A stretch of DNA of 64,000 bases from an uncultured Clostridia bacterium (GTDB taxonomy: Bacteria; Bacillota; Clostridia; TANB77; CAG-465): positions 1-64,000 of the forward strand of contig CALXES010000009.1 of assembly GCA_944387385.1 (NCBI GenBank). The letters are read 5' to 3'. Every line of letters begins with the position of its first letter. Within the stretch, counting starts at the first letter, position 1. The notes beneath the pieces were generated by a model that did not search any database, was not told the DNA's origin, and was given only the letters and a program-made list of their open reading frames with translations. Below are positions 9,036 to 18,500 of the stretch, piece by piece. The position numbers and the translations under genes were made by a program.

Positions 9036-9608
9036 ATGGATAGTTTATTGCAAATGAACAAATTTGAGGTTGTTGACCTGCCAGGTATGAATACATTAGC
9101 TTTTCTAGTAGAAAGAGATTTAGAGGCATATAATCAGGGATACTCATTTTTATCTCTTGAAAAGCTAAGAAGTGTAGAAGTACGTGAAGAAGGACAAATT
9201 AAAAAAATATTTAATGTACTTATTGAAGATCCTGAGGATGAAGATGATATTGTGTTACTAACATTGTCGGATAATAAAGCCTTTTTAAGTACAGGAATAT
9301 TAGATAAAGAAGGTTTTAGAACAGAAGCTACTAATGTTCCACTTACATATGGCTCTATATATAATTCTGAGGGGATAGAATATAAAGATGTTGCATATAC
9401 ACCGGACATGAAGAGAAATTTTTCAATTATTGATTCTCAAACTGGTGAAGAAGTAAAGCCATCGTTATATAGAGATGAGTATGGAAATGTAAGAGGTAGA
9501 TGTAAAATTATGCCTAATAGACCATATATAGTTTTAGAAGTTACAATTAGCGAAGAAGATATGGCAAGAAATTTGCTAAATGAACAAAGTGAAGATAGTA
9601 TAGTATAA
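9036..9608 (+). CDS. Hypothetical protein, 190 aa
   Basis: Unrecognised acidic soluble protein, predicted largely beta strand (short alternating segments such as KKIFNVLIEDPEDEDDIVLLTL and KIMPNRPYIVLEVTI). No signal peptide or membrane segment. AAAGGGGTG lies upstream of the ATG. It is 20 bases after the CofE-like gene and 13 before the next small gene, so it is probably co-transcribed with the VirD4-type ATPase. Confidence 0.65.
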   Translation: MDSLLQMNKFEVVDLPGMNTLAFLVERDLEAYNQGYSFLSLEKLRSVEVREEGQIKKIFNVLIEDPEDEDDIVLLTLSDNKAFLSTGILDKEGFRTEATNVPLTYGSIYNSEGIEYKDVAYTPDMKRNFSIIDSQTGEEVKPSLYRDEYGNVRGRCKIMPNRPYIVLEVTISEEDMARNLLNEQSEDSIV

Positions 9609-9621
9609 GGAGGAATAAAAA

Positions 9622-9810
9622 ATGGCAAAAAAACACTTAGAGGGACTTGAGACAAGAGGCGTTGCTGGAGAAATGTCAAAAGATGCAAAATTCTTAGTAA
9701 AAAATGGAGTAAAAATAAAAGATGGAAGAGCTAAACAATATACTCCTGAAGAAATTGCAAAGGCAAATAAGGAAAAAGTACAAGATGAAAAACAAATTGA
9801 ACAAGAATAG
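9622..9810 (+). CDS. Small charged protein, 62 aa
   Basis: Unrecognised 62-aa protein, basic in the first half (MAKKHLEGLETRG) and Glu/Lys-rich helical in the second half. A consensus AAGGAGG sits before the ATG, supporting real translation. It is sandwiched between the 190-aa gene and the coupling ATPase. A role as accessory to the ATPase is guesswork from position only. Confidence 0.6.
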   Translation: MAKKHLEGLETRGVAGEMSKDAKFLVKNGVKIKDGRAKQYTPEEIAKANKEKVQDEKQIEQE

Positions 9811-9831
9811 TTTAGATTTTTAGAGAGGAAA

Positions 9832-11949
9832 ATGAAAATGAGGGATTTTTTCGAAGATTTTAAGCAAAAAGCACCAATTCTTATAGTGCTTGCACTTATT
9901 GCATCTGTAGTACTAGGAGGTGCTCTTACAAAATCAATAACTGATGCTAAAGCTTCGGGGGCAGATTCTTTGCTATTTGCAGTAGTTGAAACTTTGGTAG
10001 GAAATATAACCAGTTTATCTTTCTTTTCTGGTATGTTTTCAGACTTTGGACTATTTATGCAAATAACACTATGGATTTTTGTAAGTGTATTTTTAATATA
10101 CATTTTGGCAAAAATGAATAGTGGTAGTCATAGTGAATATGAAGGTAAAGAAAATGGTTCAAGCCAATGGAGTAATGGAGCAGAAGATTTTAAACATGAT
10201 TCTAATGGAAGAGAAATCTTAAATAAAAAAGAAGGATTTATTTTAAGTAGAAAACATTATTTAGGAACTGACTTGAAAAAAGTTGGTATAAATAAGAATG
10301 TCCTTGTAGTCGGTGGTTCTGGTTCTGGTAAAACAGCATGCTATATAAAACCTAATATAATGCAGTGTTTAGGATCATATGTTATCACTGACCCAAAAGG
10401 AGAACTTTATAAAGAGACATCTAAATTTTTAAAGAATGAAGGATATGATGTAAAAACTTTTAACTTGGTAAATCCAACTTATAGTGATTTCTATAATCCT
10501 ATTTCAAATATTTGTTCTGATCAAGATGTTGATACGCTTGCTCACATACTTGTAACAGGAGCAAATAAAGAAGGTGGCGGTGGTGACGATCCATTCTGGG
10601 ATAACACTGCTAAAATGCTTATTAGTGCTACAATATACTATGTTTTATCAGTTTTACCTCTTGAACAACAAAATATAGGAAGTTGCTTGAACATTATTCG
10701 TCAAGGTGGTGCTGATTCAACAATTTTTGAAAAACTATTTATAGATGATTTAAAACCAGAGCATCCAGGTAGAATACAATATGAATCATTTAAGACAGCA
10801 GCAGATAAGACAATGCAAAGTATTGTTATTTCTTCTATATCTAAAATGCGTGTATTTGATATGCCTGCAATTCAAAGAATTACATCATCAAATAGTATAG
10901 ATTTTAGAAATGTTGCAAAAAGAAAATCTGTTATATATGTTATTACATCAGCAGCTGAGAGTACATATGATTTCGTATCAACAATGTTCTTTAGTCAAAT
11001 GTTTTCAATACTATATAAGCAAGCTGATGACTATGGATCAAGACTTCCAAATCAAGTGTATTTCTTACTTGATGAGTTTGCAAACATTGGACAGATACCA
11101 GACTTTCAAAAGAAACTTTCTACTACTAGAAGTTTAGGTATAAGTATATCAATAATTGTTCAGTCTTTGGATCAATTAGAGTCTTTATACAAAGAATCTT
11201 ATGAAAATATCTTAGGTAACTGTGATACTCAATTATTACTTGGTACCAATTCACAAAAAACAGCAGAGTATTTTTCTAAGAGCTTAGGACAAACAACAAT
11301 AAAGATTCAACAAAAATCAATTAACAAAGATAAAGATGAATCTAAAAAACAAGGTGTATCTATTAGTACACAAAGACAGGCAAGAGATCTTATGACAGTT
11401 GACGAAATAAGAAGACTAGACAATAACAAAGAAATAATAATGGTAAGAGGTTTAAAACCAATTCTTGCTGAAAAAGCTTGGTATTTTAAATATCATCCAA
11501 AACGTGAAATTATAGAGTCATTAAAAATTGGAAGTATTAAAGAAATGCCAATTCCAGAACCTGTACCATACTCATATTTTGATGTACATGAATATTTAGC
11601 TGATAGAAAAAGAAGAGCTCAAGAAATTCTTAGACAAAGATCAAAAGATGTTGAAGTTGATACATCATCTATTATTAAAAATTCAAGTGCTACTCAAACA
11701 CCAAAGAAGGCGTATTCATATGCTGTTGATGAAAAATCAAAGGAAGAAAAGATTGATACAAAGCCTATGGCTGAAGGTCTAGGAAATCTTTCATATAATG
11801 ATTTATATGAAAATAGTGATGTTAACCCTATTGCAACTGATAGTGGAAATAAAAATGATGATGATGATTTTGATTTACAATCAGAACTTGAATCAAAATT
11901 TGATAAATTATTTGGAACTTCAAGTGGAAATTCTAATTCAGATTTTTAA
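9832..11949 (+). CDS. VirD4/TraG-type coupling ATPase
   Basis: A 705-aa homologue of type IV secretion coupling proteins, which deliver DNA or protein substrates to a membrane channel. Two N-terminal membrane helices (about residues 14-32 and 72-93) anchor it. The P-loop GGSGSGKT is at 161-168, TDPKGELY follows, and Walker B is in FLLDEFANIGQIPDF near 408. The C-terminal 120 residues are acidic and low complexity. It matches the VirD4-like proteins of clostridial integrative elements. No relaxase, VirB4 or VirB6 is present nearby, and both sides are housekeeping RNA genes, so it is either a remnant or a lineage-specific non-conjugative transporter. AGAGG precedes the ATG. Confidence 0.88.
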   Translation: MKMRDFFEDFKQKAPILIVLALIASVVLGGALTKSITDAKASGADSLLFAVVETLVGNITSLSFFSGMFSDFGLFMQITLWIFVSVFLIYILAKMNSGSHSEYEGKENGSSQWSNGAEDFKHDSNGREILNKKEGFILSRKHYLGTDLKKVGINKNVLVVGGSGSGKTACYIKPNIMQCLGSYVITDPKGELYKETSKFLKNEGYDVKTFNLVNPTYSDFYNPISNICSDQDVDTLAHILVTGANKEGGGGDDPFWDNTAKMLISATIYYVLSVLPLEQQNIGSCLNIIRQGGADSTIFEKLFIDDLKPEHPGRIQYESFKTAADKTMQSIVISSISKMRVFDMPAIQRITSSNSIDFRNVAKRKSVIYVITSAAESTYDFVSTMFFSQMFSILYKQADDYGSRLPNQVYFLLDEFANIGQIPDFQKKLSTTRSLGISISIIVQSLDQLESLYKESYENILGNCDTQLLLGTNSQKTAEYFSKSLGQTTIKIQQKSINKDKDESKKQGVSISTQRQARDLMTVDEIRRLDNNKEIIMVRGLKPILAEKAWYFKYHPKREIIESLKIGSIKEMPIPEPVPYSYFDVHEYLADRKRRAQEILRQRSKDVEVDTSSIIKNSSATQTPKKAYSYAVDEKSKEEKIDTKPMAEGLGNLSYNDLYENSDVNPIATDSGNKNDDDDFDLQSELESKFDKLFGTSSGNSNSDF

Positions 11950-11954
11950 TAAAC

Positions 11955-11990
11955 AAAAAGACTTAAGATGAAATTTCTTAGGTCTTTTTT
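11955..11990 (+). terminator. Terminator after VirD4-type gene
   Basis: AAAGACTTAAGA pairs with TCTTAGGTCTTT (one G-U), followed by T6. Confidence 0.8.
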
Positions 11991-12050
11991 ACAATTTTTT
12001 TCCTTGTAAATTTATATTATATATAGTATAATTTGATTGTGGAGGAATAT

Positions 12051-12743
12051 ATGGATAAGGTAAAAGGTATATCAATAATTATTATTGCTGTGGTATCTGT
12101 AATAGTTACTATATTAATAGCAAATATACTTCTTGATACTACTGGTAAAGTAAATCAAGGAAATTTTAGAGTTAGTGATGTTATTGTTGAATCCAGTGCC
12201 ACTCTAACAGAAGTTCAAGATCAAGATATAAAATTGGAAAAATTATCAGATATAGTTTTTGATATTTCGCAAATCAATACTATTTCTATTTTAATAGAAT
12301 CTAATGTAAAAGCAACAGAAATAAATATTGAAAATTTGGTGGTGAGTGATCCTCTATTAAAAGGCGATATGAATATTTCTCAAAAGGATCATGATAAGTA
12401 TGATATTACACCAGAACTTACTTCTTTTCCAATTTATTTAGAACAAGAAGATGGAAAATATATAGTAAGATTACTTATAGATAATGATAATGTTATTACA
12501 GATAAAAGTGTTGGAGAAGATGTTGAGAAAATACAATATGATGCATCTATATTTAATACTCTTGGTGTAGATGTTTCAAATCTAAAGTTTAACGTCTCTT
12601 TTGATATAGTTATAAAAGACGAAACTGGAAAGACAGTTAAAACTAATATAGATTTAACAATGCCAACAGATGAGACATTTTCTAAAGGAATGTCAATATT
12701 AAGACAAGACGTAAGTAAATATATTTTTTCTATTGTTGAATAA
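12051..12743 (+). CDS. Membrane-anchored hypothetical protein
   Basis: A 230-aa protein with one N-terminal hydrophobic helix (about residues 5-27, uncleaved anchor or signal) and an extracytoplasmic, mostly beta domain. No catalytic motif or lipobox is seen. The ATG at 12051 is preceded by GGAGG at 12041-12045; an earlier GTG in frame has no binding site. It stands alone between a terminator and the SRP RNA promoter. Not recognised. Confidence 0.65.
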   Translation: MDKVKGISIIIIAVVSVIVTILIANILLDTTGKVNQGNFRVSDVIVESSATLTEVQDQDIKLEKLSDIVFDISQINTISILIESNVKATEINIENLVVSDPLLKGDMNISQKDHDKYDITPELTSFPIYLEQEDGKYIVRLLIDNDNVITDKSVGEDVEKIQYDASIFNTLGVDVSNLKFNVSFDIVIKDETGKTVKTNIDLTMPTDETFSKGMSILRQDVSKYIFSIVE

Positions 12744-12762
12744 TAGAAATTAGAAAAAAGAG

Positions 12763-12791
12763 TTGAAAAAAAATAGAATATATTGTATAAT
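12763..12791 (+). promoter_or_regulatory. SRP RNA promoter
   Basis: TTGAAA (12763-12768), 17 bases, TATAAT (12786-12791); the SRP RNA begins about eight bases later. Confidence 0.75.
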
Positions 12792-12798
12792 AAATCTA

Positions 12799-12878
12799 TG
12801 CCAAGCGATAGAGTACTGTGAACCTTGTCAGATCCGGAAGGAAGCAGCAATAAGCAATATACTCTATGTGCTTGGTTT
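12799..12878 (+). ncRNA. ffs: Signal recognition particle RNA (small bacterial type)
   Basis: A roughly 80-nt hairpin RNA that binds Ffh. The diagnostic apical region TGTGAACC, then GTCAGATCCGGAAGGAAGCA and AATAAGCA is present. The ends pair as GCCAAGC (12800-12806) with GCTTGGT (12870-12876), and TAGAGTA with ACTCTA inside. The T-run after 12875 may end transcription or the RNA may lead into dnaX. Position directly before dnaX is a common Firmicute arrangement. Confidence 0.93.
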
Positions 12879-12899
12879 TTTGTTGTTTAGGAGGAAAAA

Positions 12900-14444
12900 G
12901 TGGGATACATAGCATTATATAGAAAATATAGACCCGATACTTTTTCAAGTATTATAGGTCAAGATAATGTAACAAAAATACTAAAAAATCAAATAAAAAA
13001 TGGTAAAATATCTCATGCATATTTATTTAGCGGGACAAGAGGAACAGGAAAAACTAGTGCAGCTAAAGTCTTTGCAAGAGCTATTAACTGTCTTAATCCA
13101 AAAGATGGTGAGCCATGTAATGAATGTGAAGTTTGTAAGGGGATTTTAAATGGTAATATAACAGATGTTATAGAGATGGATGCAGCTTCTAATAATAGTG
13201 TTGAAAATATTCGTCAAATAAGACAAGAAGTAGTATATGCAACAGTAGATGTAAAATATAGAGTATATATTATAGATGAGGTTCATATGCTTACAACAAG
13301 TGCATTTAATGCATTACTAAAAACTTTAGAAGAACCACCTGAAAATGTAGTATTTATTTTAGCTACAACTGAACAGCATAAGATACCAGTTACTATTTTG
13401 TCAAGATGTCTTAAGTTTGATTTTAATAGATTAACTGAAGAAGATTTATATAATAGAGTAAAATATGTTTTAGAAAGTGAAAATATAAAATATGAGGATG
13501 AGGCGTGTAGATATATTGCAAAGCTTGCAGATGGAGCTGCAAGAGATGCACTTAGTATACTAGATAGGTGTATATCAGAAACAGAAGATATTTTAAAGTA
13601 TGAAGATGTTCAAAACATAGTAGGAGCAATAGATAAAAATATTATTAATAAAGTAGTAGATAGTATAATAAATTATGATTCTTTGACTGCTATTTCATGT
13701 ATAGATGAAGTAATAAAAAAGGGTAAAGATTTACGACAATTTACTTTTGAACTAACAACAGAAGTTTTAAATAGACTTGTTAAAATAGATGAAAATAAAG
13801 ATAGATATATAAGCATTATAGACAGGCTATCAAGCTTAGACAATGATTTAAAATCAACTACTAGAAAAGAAATTGTTCTTAAAGCTTGCATAGTACAGCT
13901 TTGTAACTTTAAACAAGATGAAGTACCTAATTCTAGTGTTGCTATTAATTCTGGATTAAATGAAATATATCAAAAAAAGATAGAAAATTTAGAAAGAGAA
14001 GTAAAAGAGCTTAAAGATTATATTTCAAACAGTAAAGTTAATATATCACAAGAGAATAAGAGCGAAGTTTCACCATCAAAAGTAAATATAACATCAAAAC
14101 CAACTATGGAAGATGAGATTAAAGAAGAAAATTTAACAGAATTTCCAAATACAGAAGAGTTAAAAAAAGCTGTTATAGATAAAGGAAAGATAAGACTTTA
14201 CTCTGCACTTGCTGGAGCTAAGATTTATATAGATGATGTTGTTAGAATAATAACTACTAACTCTTTTGGATATAAATTATTAACTTTAGATGAGAATGCT
14301 GAAGTTATGGCACAAATTCTTTATGAAAAATATAATATAAATAAAAATATAGTATTAGAGCTAAAAAATGAAAATGGTGAATCAATTTCAAAAATTGAGA
14401 AAATACTAAAAGATAATAATATAGAATATACAAAATTAGATTAA
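12900..14444 (+). CDS. dnaX: DNA polymerase III subunit gamma/tau
   Basis: Clamp-loader ATPase that loads the beta clamp and links the polymerases at the fork. Walker A GTRGTGKT is at residues 45-52, the zinc cysteines are C64, C73, C76 and C79, and DEVH is at 126-129. Domains I-III end near residue 345, followed by a Lys/Glu-rich linker and a short tau-like C-terminus; 514 aa total is short for tau. The start is GTG with AGGAGG six bases upstream. A heptamer A AAA AAG lies in frame at 13973-13979, just after domain III; a -1 slip there would stop at 14012-14014 and yield a gamma-like product of about 370 aa. The gene is followed by ybaB and recR as usual. Confidence 0.96.
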   Translation: MGYIALYRKYRPDTFSSIIGQDNVTKILKNQIKNGKISHAYLFSGTRGTGKTSAAKVFARAINCLNPKDGEPCNECEVCKGILNGNITDVIEMDAASNNSVENIRQIRQEVVYATVDVKYRVYIIDEVHMLTTSAFNALLKTLEEPPENVVFILATTEQHKIPVTILSRCLKFDFNRLTEEDLYNRVKYVLESENIKYEDEACRYIAKLADGAARDALSILDRCISETEDILKYEDVQNIVGAIDKNIINKVVDSIINYDSLTAISCIDEVIKKGKDLRQFTFELTTEVLNRLVKIDENKDRYISIIDRLSSLDNDLKSTTRKEIVLKACIVQLCNFKQDEVPNSSVAINSGLNEIYQKKIENLEREVKELKDYISNSKVNISQENKSEVSPSKVNITSKPTMEDEIKEENLTEFPNTEELKKAVIDKGKIRLYSALAGAKIYIDDVVRIITTNSFGYKLLTLDENAEVMAQILYEKYNINKNIVLELKNENGESISKIEKILKDNNIEYTKLD

Positions 14445-14500
14445 CTTGAAAAACAGTTTAAATTATATTATAATAGTTTTTATGAAAGGATGGATATAAA

Positions 14501-14836
14501 ATGGGAAACAAATATGGTGGATTTCCTGGCGGTGGCATGGGAAATATGCAAAATTTACTAAAACAAGCACAAAAGATGCAAGCAGATATGCAGAAAAAAC
14601 AAGAAGCAGTTGCAGCAAAAGAAATTGAGACTTCTGCAGGAGGCGGTGCAGTTGTAGTAAAAGCTACAGGAGATAAAGTGATAAAGGAGATTATTATAAA
14701 AAAAGATGTTGTTGATCCAGATGATGTTGAAATGCTACAAGATTTAGTATTAACTGCTGTAAATGAAGCTTTAAAAAAAGCTGATTCTATGATGGAACAA
14801 GAAATGGGATCTTTTAATATTCCAGGATTGTTTTAG
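14501..14836 (+). CDS. YbaB/EbfC family nucleoid-associated protein
   Basis: A 111-aa DNA-binding protein of the YbaB family, which forms dimers and associates with recombination gene recR. The N-terminal Gly-rich [17 protein letters not shown] is followed by the helix [15 protein letters not shown] and the conserved [28 protein letters not shown] precedes the ATG. It lies between dnaX and recR, eight bases before recR. Confidence 0.93.
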   Translation: MGNKYGGFPGGGMGNMQNLLKQAQKMQADMQKKQEAVAAKEIETSAGGGAVVVKATGDKVIKEIIIKKDVVDPDDVEMLQDLVLTAVNEALKKADSMMEQEMGSFNIPGLF

Positions 14837-14844
14837 GTGACTAT

Positions 14845-15438
14845 ATGTATTCAGATACAGTTAATAAGCTAATAAATCAATTTGAAAGATTACCTGGAAT
14901 AGGACATAAAAGTGCAGTACGTTTAGCTTTTTATATATTAGAGTCTCCGATGCAAGTAGCAGAAGAAATGTCAAAAACACTTATTGAAGCAAAGCAAAAT
15001 GTAAAATTTTGCTCAGTCTGTTTTAATTTAACTGAAAAAGATCCATGTGATATTTGCTCAGATAAAAAAAGAGATGATTCTGTTATTTGTGTGGTAGAAA
15101 ATGTAAAAGATGTTGTTGCAATGGAGAAGACTCATGAATATAGAGGTTTATATCATGTTTTACATGGATCAATTTCACCAATGAATAATATTTCAGCTGG
15201 AGATATAAAAATAAAAGAGCTTCTTCAAAGACTATCTGACGATAAAATTAAAGAAGTAATTCTTGCAACTAATCCAACTGTAGAAGGGGAAGCAACAGCA
15301 ATGTATATTTCTAGATTAATTAAGCCACTTGGAATAACAGTTACAAGAATTGCACATGGAATACCTGTTGGTGGAGATCTAGAATATACGGATGAGATTA
15401 CATTAATAAAAGCACTAGAAGGAAGAAGAGAAATGTAA
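14845..15438 (+). CDS. recR: Recombination protein RecR
   Basis: RecFOR-pathway mediator for RecA loading at single-strand gaps. The 197-aa protein has the helix-hairpin-helix [17 protein letters not shown] at residues 13-29, a C4 zinc finger (CSVC...CDIC), and a Toprim domain with VVENVKDV and [12 protein letters not shown]. Its AGGTGA site overlaps the stop of ybaB, suggesting coupled translation. Confidence 0.96.
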   Translation: MYSDTVNKLINQFERLPGIGHKSAVRLAFYILESPMQVAEEMSKTLIEAKQNVKFCSVCFNLTEKDPCDICSDKKRDDSVICVVENVKDVVAMEKTHEYRGLYHVLHGSISPMNNISAGDIKIKELLQRLSDDKIKEVILATNPTVEGEATAMYISRLIKPLGITVTRIAHGIPVGGDLEYTDEITLIKALEGRREM

Positions 15439-15463
15439 AATAGGTGTTTGCACCTATTTTTGT
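15437..15463 (+). terminator. recR terminator
   Basis: AAAATAGGTG, TTTG loop, CACCTATTTT. Confidence 0.75.
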
Positions 15464-15480
15464 TTTGAGGAGTTAAAATT

Positions 15481-16296
15481 ATGAAAATAGGATTTTTTGA
15501 TTCGGGACTTGGGGGACTCACAGTATTAAAAGAAGCAATTGAAAATGAAAAACTTAGTGAGAACATATATTATTTAGCAGATACTAAAAATACACCTTAT
15601 GGTGTAAAGGATGAGAAATTTGTAAAAAATGTAATATATGATAACATTGATTATCTAATTAAAATTGGCTGTAATCCAATTGTTATTGCTTGTAATACAG
15701 CAACAAGTCTTTGTATAAATGATCTTAGAAATAAGTATAAAAAAATTATATTTATAGGTACTGAGCCAGCTGTTAAAGTAGCTGCTGACTCTAAAATGAA
15801 TAAAAAAATACTTGTTTTAGCAACTAGTATAACAGTAAAAAGAGAAAAGCTTTTAAGTCTTATAGATAAATTAAATATAAAGGATAGTGTAGAACTAGTA
15901 GCAGCAGATAAACTTGTATCTTTTGCTGAAAATATAGATTGTAATAATATGAACAATCAAATTAATGATTATATAGAATCTATATTATCACGATTTAATA
16001 TAAGTGAATTTAGTCATATTGTGTTAGGTTGTACACATTTTCCACTTTTTAAGGATAATTTTTATGATGTTATAAATAAAATTAATCCTAATTTAGATAT
16101 ACAAGTTATTGATGGAGCAAAAGGTATATCAAATAATTTAATAAATTATATAAATAAGATAAAAGGAAATAAAAAGTATGTTCAATGTACGAAAAATATA
16201 ACAATTATTTTGACTAATAGAAATGAAGATTTTATAGCTAGAACTAAGCAAATATTAAAAAATGATAAAATTGAATTTGAGTATAAATTACAATAA
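15481..16296 (+). CDS. murI: Glutamate racemase
   Basis: Interconverts L- and D-glutamate for peptidoglycan synthesis, without cofactor. The N-terminus GFFDSGLGGLTVL gives Asp7/Ser8. The catalytic cysteines are C71 in IACNTATS and C184 in LGCTHFPLF. Length 271 aa is normal. GAGGAG lies before the ATG. Confidence 0.94.
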   Translation: MKIGFFDSGLGGLTVLKEAIENEKLSENIYYLADTKNTPYGVKDEKFVKNVIYDNIDYLIKIGCNPIVIACNTATSLCINDLRNKYKKIIFIGTEPAVKVAADSKMNKKILVLATSITVKREKLLSLIDKLNIKDSVELVAADKLVSFAENIDCNNMNNQINDYIESILSRFNISEFSHIVLGCTHFPLFKDNFYDVINKINPNLDIQVIDGAKGISNNLINYINKIKGNKKYVQCTKNITIILTNRNEDFIARTKQILKNDKIEFEYKLQ

Positions 16297-16388
16297 AATT
16301 ACAGAAAAATTTCAATAAATAGTAGCAATATTTTTTTTTACGTGATATAATTATTACAGTTTGATAAGAGTTAATGAGGTGTATATAT

Positions 16389-17090
16389 ATGAATGATAAG
16401 AAAATCTTAATAGTAGATGATGAAAAAGCAATAGTGGATATCTTAAAGTTTAATTTAGAAAAAGAGGGGTTTACTACAACAGTTGCATATGATGGTGAAG
16501 AAGCAATAAAAATTGCTTTATCAGTTAATCCAGACTTAATCTTATTAGATTTAATGATACCTAAAATTGATGGTTTCACAGTTTGTAAAAAATTAAGAAA
16601 AAGCCTAGTTTGCCCAATTATAATGCTAACAGCTAAAGAGGAAGTAGTGGACAAGATTATAGGTCTTGAGTTGGGTGCAGATGACTATATGACTAAACCA
16701 TTCAGTATAAGAGAAGTAATTGCTAGGGTAAAAGCAAATTTAAGAAAACATACTTTACCTGAAGCTGAAGAAGATAAAAACTCATCAAAAAATAAAATTA
16801 AAGTTAAGGATATGATAATTGATCCTGAAAGATATATTGCAATTGTTGGAGGAAAGACAATTGATTTAACAATAAAAGAATTTGAATTGTTAAAATTACT
16901 AGCAACTAATCCAAACCAAGTATTTACTAGAGAGCAAATACTTAGAGGTGTATGGGGATATGACTTTTATGGTGATGCTAGAACAGTTGATGTTACAGTA
17001 AGAAGACTAAGAGAAAAAATTGAAAAGAATTCTGCTGAACCACAGTATGTACAAACAAAAAGAGGAATGGGATATTACGTTTCATTATAA
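16389..17090 (+). CDS. OmpR/PhoB-family response regulator
   Basis: A 233-aa two-component regulator. The receiver domain has Asp10/Asp11, phospho-acceptor Asp54 in LLDLMIP and Lys in YMTKPF. The C-terminal winged helix has LTIKEFELLKLL and RTVDVTVRRLREKIE. The start at 16389 is chosen because GAGGTG lies seven bases before it; the ATG at 16374 has no site. The kinase gene starts 20 bases downstream. It resembles WalR/PhoP-type regulators but the regulon cannot be read from sequence. Confidence 0.92.
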   Translation: MNDKKILIVDDEKAIVDILKFNLEKEGFTTTVAYDGEEAIKIALSVNPDLILLDLMIPKIDGFTVCKKLRKSLVCPIIMLTAKEEVVDKIIGLELGADDYMTKPFSIREVIARVKANLRKHTLPEAEEDKNSSKNKIKVKDMIIDPERYIAIVGGKTIDLTIKEFELLKLLATNPNQVFTREQILRGVWGYDFYGDARTVDVTVRRLREKIEKNSAEPQYVQTKRGMGYYVSL

Positions 17091-17109
17091 TACAGAAAGA
17101 GAGTAAAAG

Positions 17110-18492
17110 ATGAAAATTTCTATGAAAAAAATTATTAGGGCTATGAGTATAATTATGGTAGTTATAGTATATATAACTACCATAATTTTATCTGGTTCTG
17201 TTATTGATACACAAAATATTTTTAGTTTAAGTAATTTTATAGTATTATTAGTCTTTGTTCTTATAGCATATATTTCATCTGTTATTATTTCGAATAAGAT
17301 TGTATTTCCTTTAAAAAGAATAGAAAAAGGAATGAAAATGGTAAGTGACGGAAAGTTACCTGACGTCTCTAGAATAAAAGATACTAATGATTTTCCTGAG
17401 TATCACGAATTAATGCAAGACTATATTTCAATGCTAAAAGTTATTAAGAAAAATACATTTGATTTAAATAGTCAACAAAGTAAAACTGAGATAATATTAG
17501 AGCATATGGCAGATGGTGTAATGGCATTTTCTACTACAAAAGAGATTGTTCACATGAATAAATCTGCAATGAGAATGCTTAATATTACTAGTGAAGATGA
17601 GACTTTTGACAGTATATGTGAAAAGCTAAAATTAAATATAGATTTTAGTAAAATCATGTATCTTCCTAATTATCAGAGCGTTGAAGTTAAAACACAAATA
17701 GGTGAACTTGCTCTTAGTATTGTTTTTGCACCGTTTTTTAGTGACGAATTAAATCCTATGGGAATTATAATGATTGTTAGAAATATTACAGATAGTGTTA
17801 AGACAGATAATGTAAGAAAGGAATTTGTTGCAAATGTATCGCATGAGCTAAAGACACCTCTTACATCTATTCGTGGATATTCAGAGACTATAATGAATGG
17901 AGATCTTACATATCAAGAGATAATTAAGTTTTCAAAAGTTATAAATCAAGAGGCAAATAGAATGAGTAGACTTGTTTCTGATTTACTTCAATTATCTAAA
18001 ATGGATTATAATAGAATGACTTGGAATAAAGCTACTTTAAATACTGTAGAAATACTAAAGAAGGTATGTGAAAAAGTTAGATTTGAATGTGAAGAAAAAA
18101 AGCACAAATTAGAATTAATATGTGCTGAAAACACACCAACGCTTTATGCGGATAAAGATTCGATTGAACAGATAGTTATAAATATATTAACTAATAGTAT
18201 AAAATATACTCCAGAAGGTGGACTTATTAGAATATATGCAGGTCCAATAGATAAAAGAGTATATATAAAAGTAATAGATAATGGTATTGGTATACCACAA
18301 AAAGATTTAGATAGAATATTTGAAAGATTTTATAGAGTAGATAAAACTAGATCAAGAAAAATGGGAGGAACTGGATTAGGACTTTCTATTGTTAAAGAAA
18401 TGGTAGATGGAAATAATGGTACTATAAATATTGATAGTAAATTAAATGAAGGAACAGAAGTTACTTTGACTTTTCCTACTACAAAAGAATAG
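17110..18492 (+). CDS. PhoR/WalK-like sensor histidine kinase
   Basis: A 460-aa membrane kinase, partner of the preceding regulator. Two close membrane helices (about residues 8-31 and 37-60) leave almost no extracellular domain, so it senses in or near the membrane or through its partner. A HAMP segment, a PAS-like domain (about 120-225), HisKA with His245 in NVSHELKTPLTSIRGYS and an HATPase with N, G1 and G2 boxes (NILTNSIKYTP, DNGIGIP, GTGLGLSIV) follow. The short two-helix input resembles intramembrane-sensing kinases; the PAS domain points to PhoR/WalK. Confidence 0.92.
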   Translation: MKISMKKIIRAMSIIMVVIVYITTIILSGSVIDTQNIFSLSNFIVLLVFVLIAYISSVIISNKIVFPLKRIEKGMKMVSDGKLPDVSRIKDTNDFPEYHELMQDYISMLKVIKKNTFDLNSQQSKTEIILEHMADGVMAFSTTKEIVHMNKSAMRMLNITSEDETFDSICEKLKLNIDFSKIMYLPNYQSVEVKTQIGELALSIVFAPFFSDELNPMGIIMIVRNITDSVKTDNVRKEFVANVSHELKTPLTSIRGYSETIMNGDLTYQEIIKFSKVINQEANRMSRLVSDLLQLSKMDYNRMTWNKATLNTVEILKKVCEKVRFECEEKKHKLELICAENTPTLYADKDSIEQIVINILTNSIKYTPEGGLIRIYAGPIDKRVYIKVIDNGIGIPQKDLDRIFERFYRVDKTRSRKMGGTGLGLSIVKEMVDGNNGTINIDSKLNEGTEVTLTFPTTKE

Positions 18493-18500
18493 GAGATAAT

